Of a stretch of 8,516 nt of DNA, positions 6,423 to 8,516 are shown piece after piece. The stretch is from contig DXRF01000116.1 of assembly GCA_019411205.1 (NCBI GenBank), forward strand, positions 1 through 8,516. The letters run 5' to 3'. Every line of letters begins with the position of its first letter. Position 1 is the first letter of the stretch. Made by a program: the position numbers and the translations under genes. Source of the stretch: Parabacteroides sp. (GTDB lineage Bacteria; Bacteroidota; Bacteroidia; Bacteroidales; Tannerellaceae). The notes under the pieces were generated by a model. That model was not told where the DNA came from and made no database searches. It was given only the letters and a program-made list of their open reading frames with translations.

Positions 6423-6443
6423 GATCTACAAAGTTTCATAATT

Positions 6444-6522
6444 GAATGAGAGTGTCAAAAACTCCCTGTTGTCGTATCCCATACAAAGCAAAAACAACAG
6501 GATCATTTTGACACGCTCATTC
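6444..6522. repeat. imperfect 29-bp inverted repeat (susD/GH43 intergenic hairpin)
   Basis: Bases 6444-6472 pair with 6494-6522 at 24 of 29 positions around a 21-base loop. The outer 16 pairs are perfect except for one (GAATGAG, one mismatch, then GTGTCAAAA). A 4-base internal mismatch follows, then 8 further pairs ending in CCTGTTGT. It starts 5 bp after the susD stop and ends about 20 bp before the GH43 lipoprotein ATG. There is no T-run after it in the direction of transcription, so it fits an RNA stability or attenuation structure, or a small dispersed palindrome, better than a classic terminator. Confidence 0.8.
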
Positions 6523-6527
6523 CTTTT

Positions 6528-8459
6528 TTACCAATAAGGTGCTTGTACTAAATTCGGATTTTTCTCTAATTCTGAGATTTCAATATTCATCCAATAGTAG
6601 GATTTTTTCCATACACGATTATGTTCCGGATCTCCCACGCGTTTATAGAAATTATTAATGTCTGTGCAATCCCAGTCTAAGCCCATTAAATAACCATTCA
6701 TCTCTGGTATACTTTCAGCTATTTTCCAACGACGTATATCAAACCAACGAATACCTTCTGAAACAAATTCTACACGCCGTTCCATGCGTACAACGTTACG
6801 AATTGCTTCTTGTGTATTATCGATGTGAATATAGTCCGGATTATTTGCAGCAACAGTGTTAATTGTATATTGACGCAAGCCGGCACGTAGACGTATACGA
6901 TTGAGATATTTCAACGCTTCCATTCGTCCCGTTGCGTTATCGTAAGCCTCATTAACCGCTTCTGCATAATCCAAATAGCTAGTACCTAAACGATAAAGCC
7001 ATTCAGTCCGATTTCTATACCATATCCCATTCTTACTATTATCCCCTTGATAAACCTTACGACGTACCAAATAACCATTACGCGGTGAATTCCACTGATG
7101 ATTGTTGTCTTTTCCATAACACAAAAAATCAAAAGGCCGTTCTGCCACTTTATACCATGAACCATGATAACTTACAGATGTATAAAAACGAGGCTCACGA
7201 TTATAATACATCTTCCAAATTCCTGCCGGCGTAATTTCTCCCTCTACTCCTGTACCTTCATCCCAAGACGTATCAGAACGTTTCGTAATTTCTGTCGTAA
7301 ATCCTTCCTCGGAATACCCAGACTCTTCATTAATTATCGGGCTCCCGTCTGCTTTATACCCTGTAATAGCAGGTAACCCATTACTCATAAAGTAAGCATC
7401 CACTAAACCTTGATAAACCCCTAAACATCCTGCATTTCCAAACTCGGGGGTAATACAAAGATCTTCATAACCCTCAAAATTCGTATGCCCCAAATCATTT
7501 GTCATTGGAAATGTTATCTCTGGATTCCCGGCAGACTCTGTTGTAAAAAAAAGATCTCTCGTAGACCGAAAAGGATCTATAGACCCATCCTTATTATAAG
7601 CGATAAACAAGGCATGTCCAGCAGCCTCTGCTCTATCAATCACAAGTTTGCAAGCCTCAGCTGCTTTTACCCATTTCTGTTGGTCATAAACAGGATTAAA
7701 TAACTGACTTCCATCAGTATTAGTCCAATCTTTATACCAAGAATTACCATTTACCAACGGACTAGCCGCAAAAAGTAGCATACGAGCACGAGTAGTCAAT
7801 GCCATAATAGAAGTGGCGTGCCCATATTCATTAGTAGTAGTATATTTATCGGGTAGCAATTCTGAAACGGCCAACAACTCTTTATCTAAATACGAAATTA
7901 TTTCATCAAAAGAGGTACGCGCTTTCTGCATCTCTGTCAAAGGTGCATCCGTTGAAAACATTTCGGGGATAAAAGGTATAGGACCATAATTCTCAGTCAA
8001 ATGCCACCAATAATAACAAGCTAAATAACGACATTCGGCTTTCATCCGATCTATTGTTTCTTGAGGCAAACCTGCAATTTCATGAGCTTTTTCCTGAAAT
8101 AGATAAGCATGACGAATCCGTTTAGGGTATTCATTCCACATATTCCAACTCGGCGCAGTAGCAACATTCCAGGTTCCGTTGAATAACCTTTCTTGCACAG
8201 ATAGTGGTCCCCAATTTACTAATCGATTCCACACAAGTTCATCTCCCCAAACGCTCCAACCTAATCCATGTGTATAATCACCAGGAGTAGGCAAACCATT
8301 ATATACATAGCCTAATACGCCTTCTACTTTATTTTTATCATCAAAGACTATGTCCATCGTCAATTCAGTATCAGGTTCTTTTTCCAAAAAATCACAAGAC
8401 ATGAATGAAAGTAAAGCAAAAGCTCCAACTACCAAATATTTTGATTTCAATCTTTTCAT
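6528..8459 (-). CDS. SusD/RagB-family outer-membrane glycan-binding lipoprotein
   Basis: Lid-like surface lipoprotein that binds oligosaccharide and works with its SusC partner for TonB-dependent import. The 643-residue protein begins with a lipoprotein signal ending SFMSC (C22), followed by DFLEKEPDTELT, the usual mature start of SusD proteins. An alpha-helical TPR-like segment includes AECRYLACYYWW then HLTENYGPIPFI at 141-164. Later come YRLGTSYLDYAEAVNE from 489, YLNRIRLRAGL near 518-528, and the hallmark RMERRVEFVSEGIRWFDIRRWK at 558-579 (split here as RMERRVEFVSEG plus IRWFDIRRWK). It ends NPNLVQAPYW, as many SusD proteins do. It is somewhat longer than a typical family member (about 500-600). 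The ATG lies 27 bp after the susC stop in an A/T-rich gap without Shine-Dalgarno, consistent with one susCD transcript. I give no symbol because the name susD belongs to the starch system. Confidence 0.96.
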   Translation of the reverse strand: MKRLKSKYLVVGAFALLSFMSCDFLEKEPDTELTMDIVFDDKNKVEGVLGYVYNGLPTPGDYTHGLGWSVWGDELVWNRLVNWGPLSVQERLFNGTWNVATAPSWNMWNEYPKRIRHAYLFQEKAHEIAGLPQETIDRMKAECRYLACYYWWHLTENYGPIPFIPEMFSTDAPLTEMQKARTSFDEIISYLDKELLAVSELLPDKYTTTNEYGHATSIMALTTRARMLLFAASPLVNGNSWYKDWTNTDGSQLFNPVYDQQKWVKAAEACKLVIDRAEAAGHALFIAYNKDGSIDPFRSTRDLFFTTESAGNPEITFPMTNDLGHTNFEGYEDLCITPEFGNAGCLGVYQGLVDAYFMSNGLPAITGYKADGSPIINEESGYSEEGFTTEITKRSDTSWDEGTGVEGEITPAGIWKMYYNREPRFYTSVSYHGSWYKVAERPFDFLCYGKDNNHQWNSPRNGYLVRRKVYQGDNSKNGIWYRNRTEWLYRLGTSYLDYAEAVNEAYDNATGRMEALKYLNRIRLRAGLRQYTINTVAANNPDYIHIDNTQEAIRNVVRMERRVEFVSEGIRWFDIRRWKIAESIPEMNGYLMGLDWDCTDINNFYKRVGDPEHNRVWKKSYYWMNIEISELEKNPNLVQAPYW

Positions 8460-8486
8460 TTTATTTATTTTATAATATTTTCATTA

Positions 8487-8516
8487 TTAGAAATTTAATT
8501 CCAGTCCCATTTGTAC
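8487..8516 (-). CDS. 3' end of SusC/RagA-type TonB-linked receptor (partial)
   Basis: Only nine codons and the TAA stop (8487-8489) are inside the window, reading VQMGLELNF. A short alternating hydrophobic strand ending in Phe is the usual last beta-strand of SusC-type outer-membrane barrels, where the terminal aromatic residue is recognised by the Bam machinery. The position directly upstream of a susD gene on the same strand makes this the expected partner, which imports the glycan through a TonB-driven barrel. The identification rests mainly on context because so little sequence is present. Confidence 0.75.
   Translation of the reverse strand, partial: VQMGLELNF

Noticed and set aside
6419..6439. 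A six-codon leader frame (MKLCRS) whose TGA overlaps the ATG of the GH43 lipoprotein gene.
   Set aside because: The overlap is neat, but a six-codon frame is expected by chance and it has no ribosome binding site or codon pattern that suggests attenuation.
7164..7703. Plus-strand frames of about 70 codons inside the susD-like gene.
   Set aside because: They are antisense to a well-supported SusD protein and have no coding features of their own.

Overview
The window looks like a chromosomal segment from a gut-type Bacteroidales bacterium (Bacteroides or Parabacteroides-like). Three things support this: a SusC/SusD-type outer-membrane glycan uptake pair followed by two family 43 glycoside hydrolases, promoter boxes of the Bacteroidetes TAnnTTTG type, and start regions that mostly lack a strong Shine-Dalgarno sequence. 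I cannot assign a species from the sequence alone.

Left part (1 to about 4250) is core metabolism. On the minus strand lie pta (phosphate acetyltransferase; its last few codons run off the left edge), cdaA (membrane diadenylate cyclase making c-di-AMP) and folP (dihydropteroate synthase). folP and cdaA are probably one transcript, read folP then cdaA, while pta has its own promoter-like sequence. murF (last cytoplasmic ligase of the peptidoglycan precursor pathway) is divergent from folP on the plus strand. The folP and murF promoters share a gap of under 100 bp. A perfect 31-bp inverted repeat, each arm built of four 7-bp units, sits at the folP/cdaA junction. One arm encodes the C-terminal tail of FolP and the other lies in the cdaA leader.

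A perfect 15-bp stem-loop at 4212-4253 separates murF from the right part. It can serve as a terminator on both strands between convergent units.

Right part (about 4313 to the right edge) is the 3' end of a polysaccharide utilisation locus on the minus strand. In transcription order it holds the last codons of a susC-like TonB-dependent receptor, a susD-like lipoprotein, a predicted GH43 lipoprotein, and a predicted secreted GH43-type protein. The likely division of labour is glycan capture and import by SusC/D, with arabinose- or xylose-containing side chains or backbones cut by the two GH43 enzymes; the exact glycan cannot be read from the sequence. A long imperfect hairpin lies between susD and the first GH43 gene. 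In hand-counted 60-base samples, G+C is 43-50% in the core genes and 35-42% in the glycan locus, consistent with a separately acquired accessory block. I saw no RNA genes, CRISPR array, intact insertion sequence or origin. No gap between genes exceeds 135 bases. I found no undescribed multi-gene system. The least ordinary signals are the heptamer inverted repeat overlapping folP and an Asp in place of the usual catalytic Glu in the last GH43 protein.
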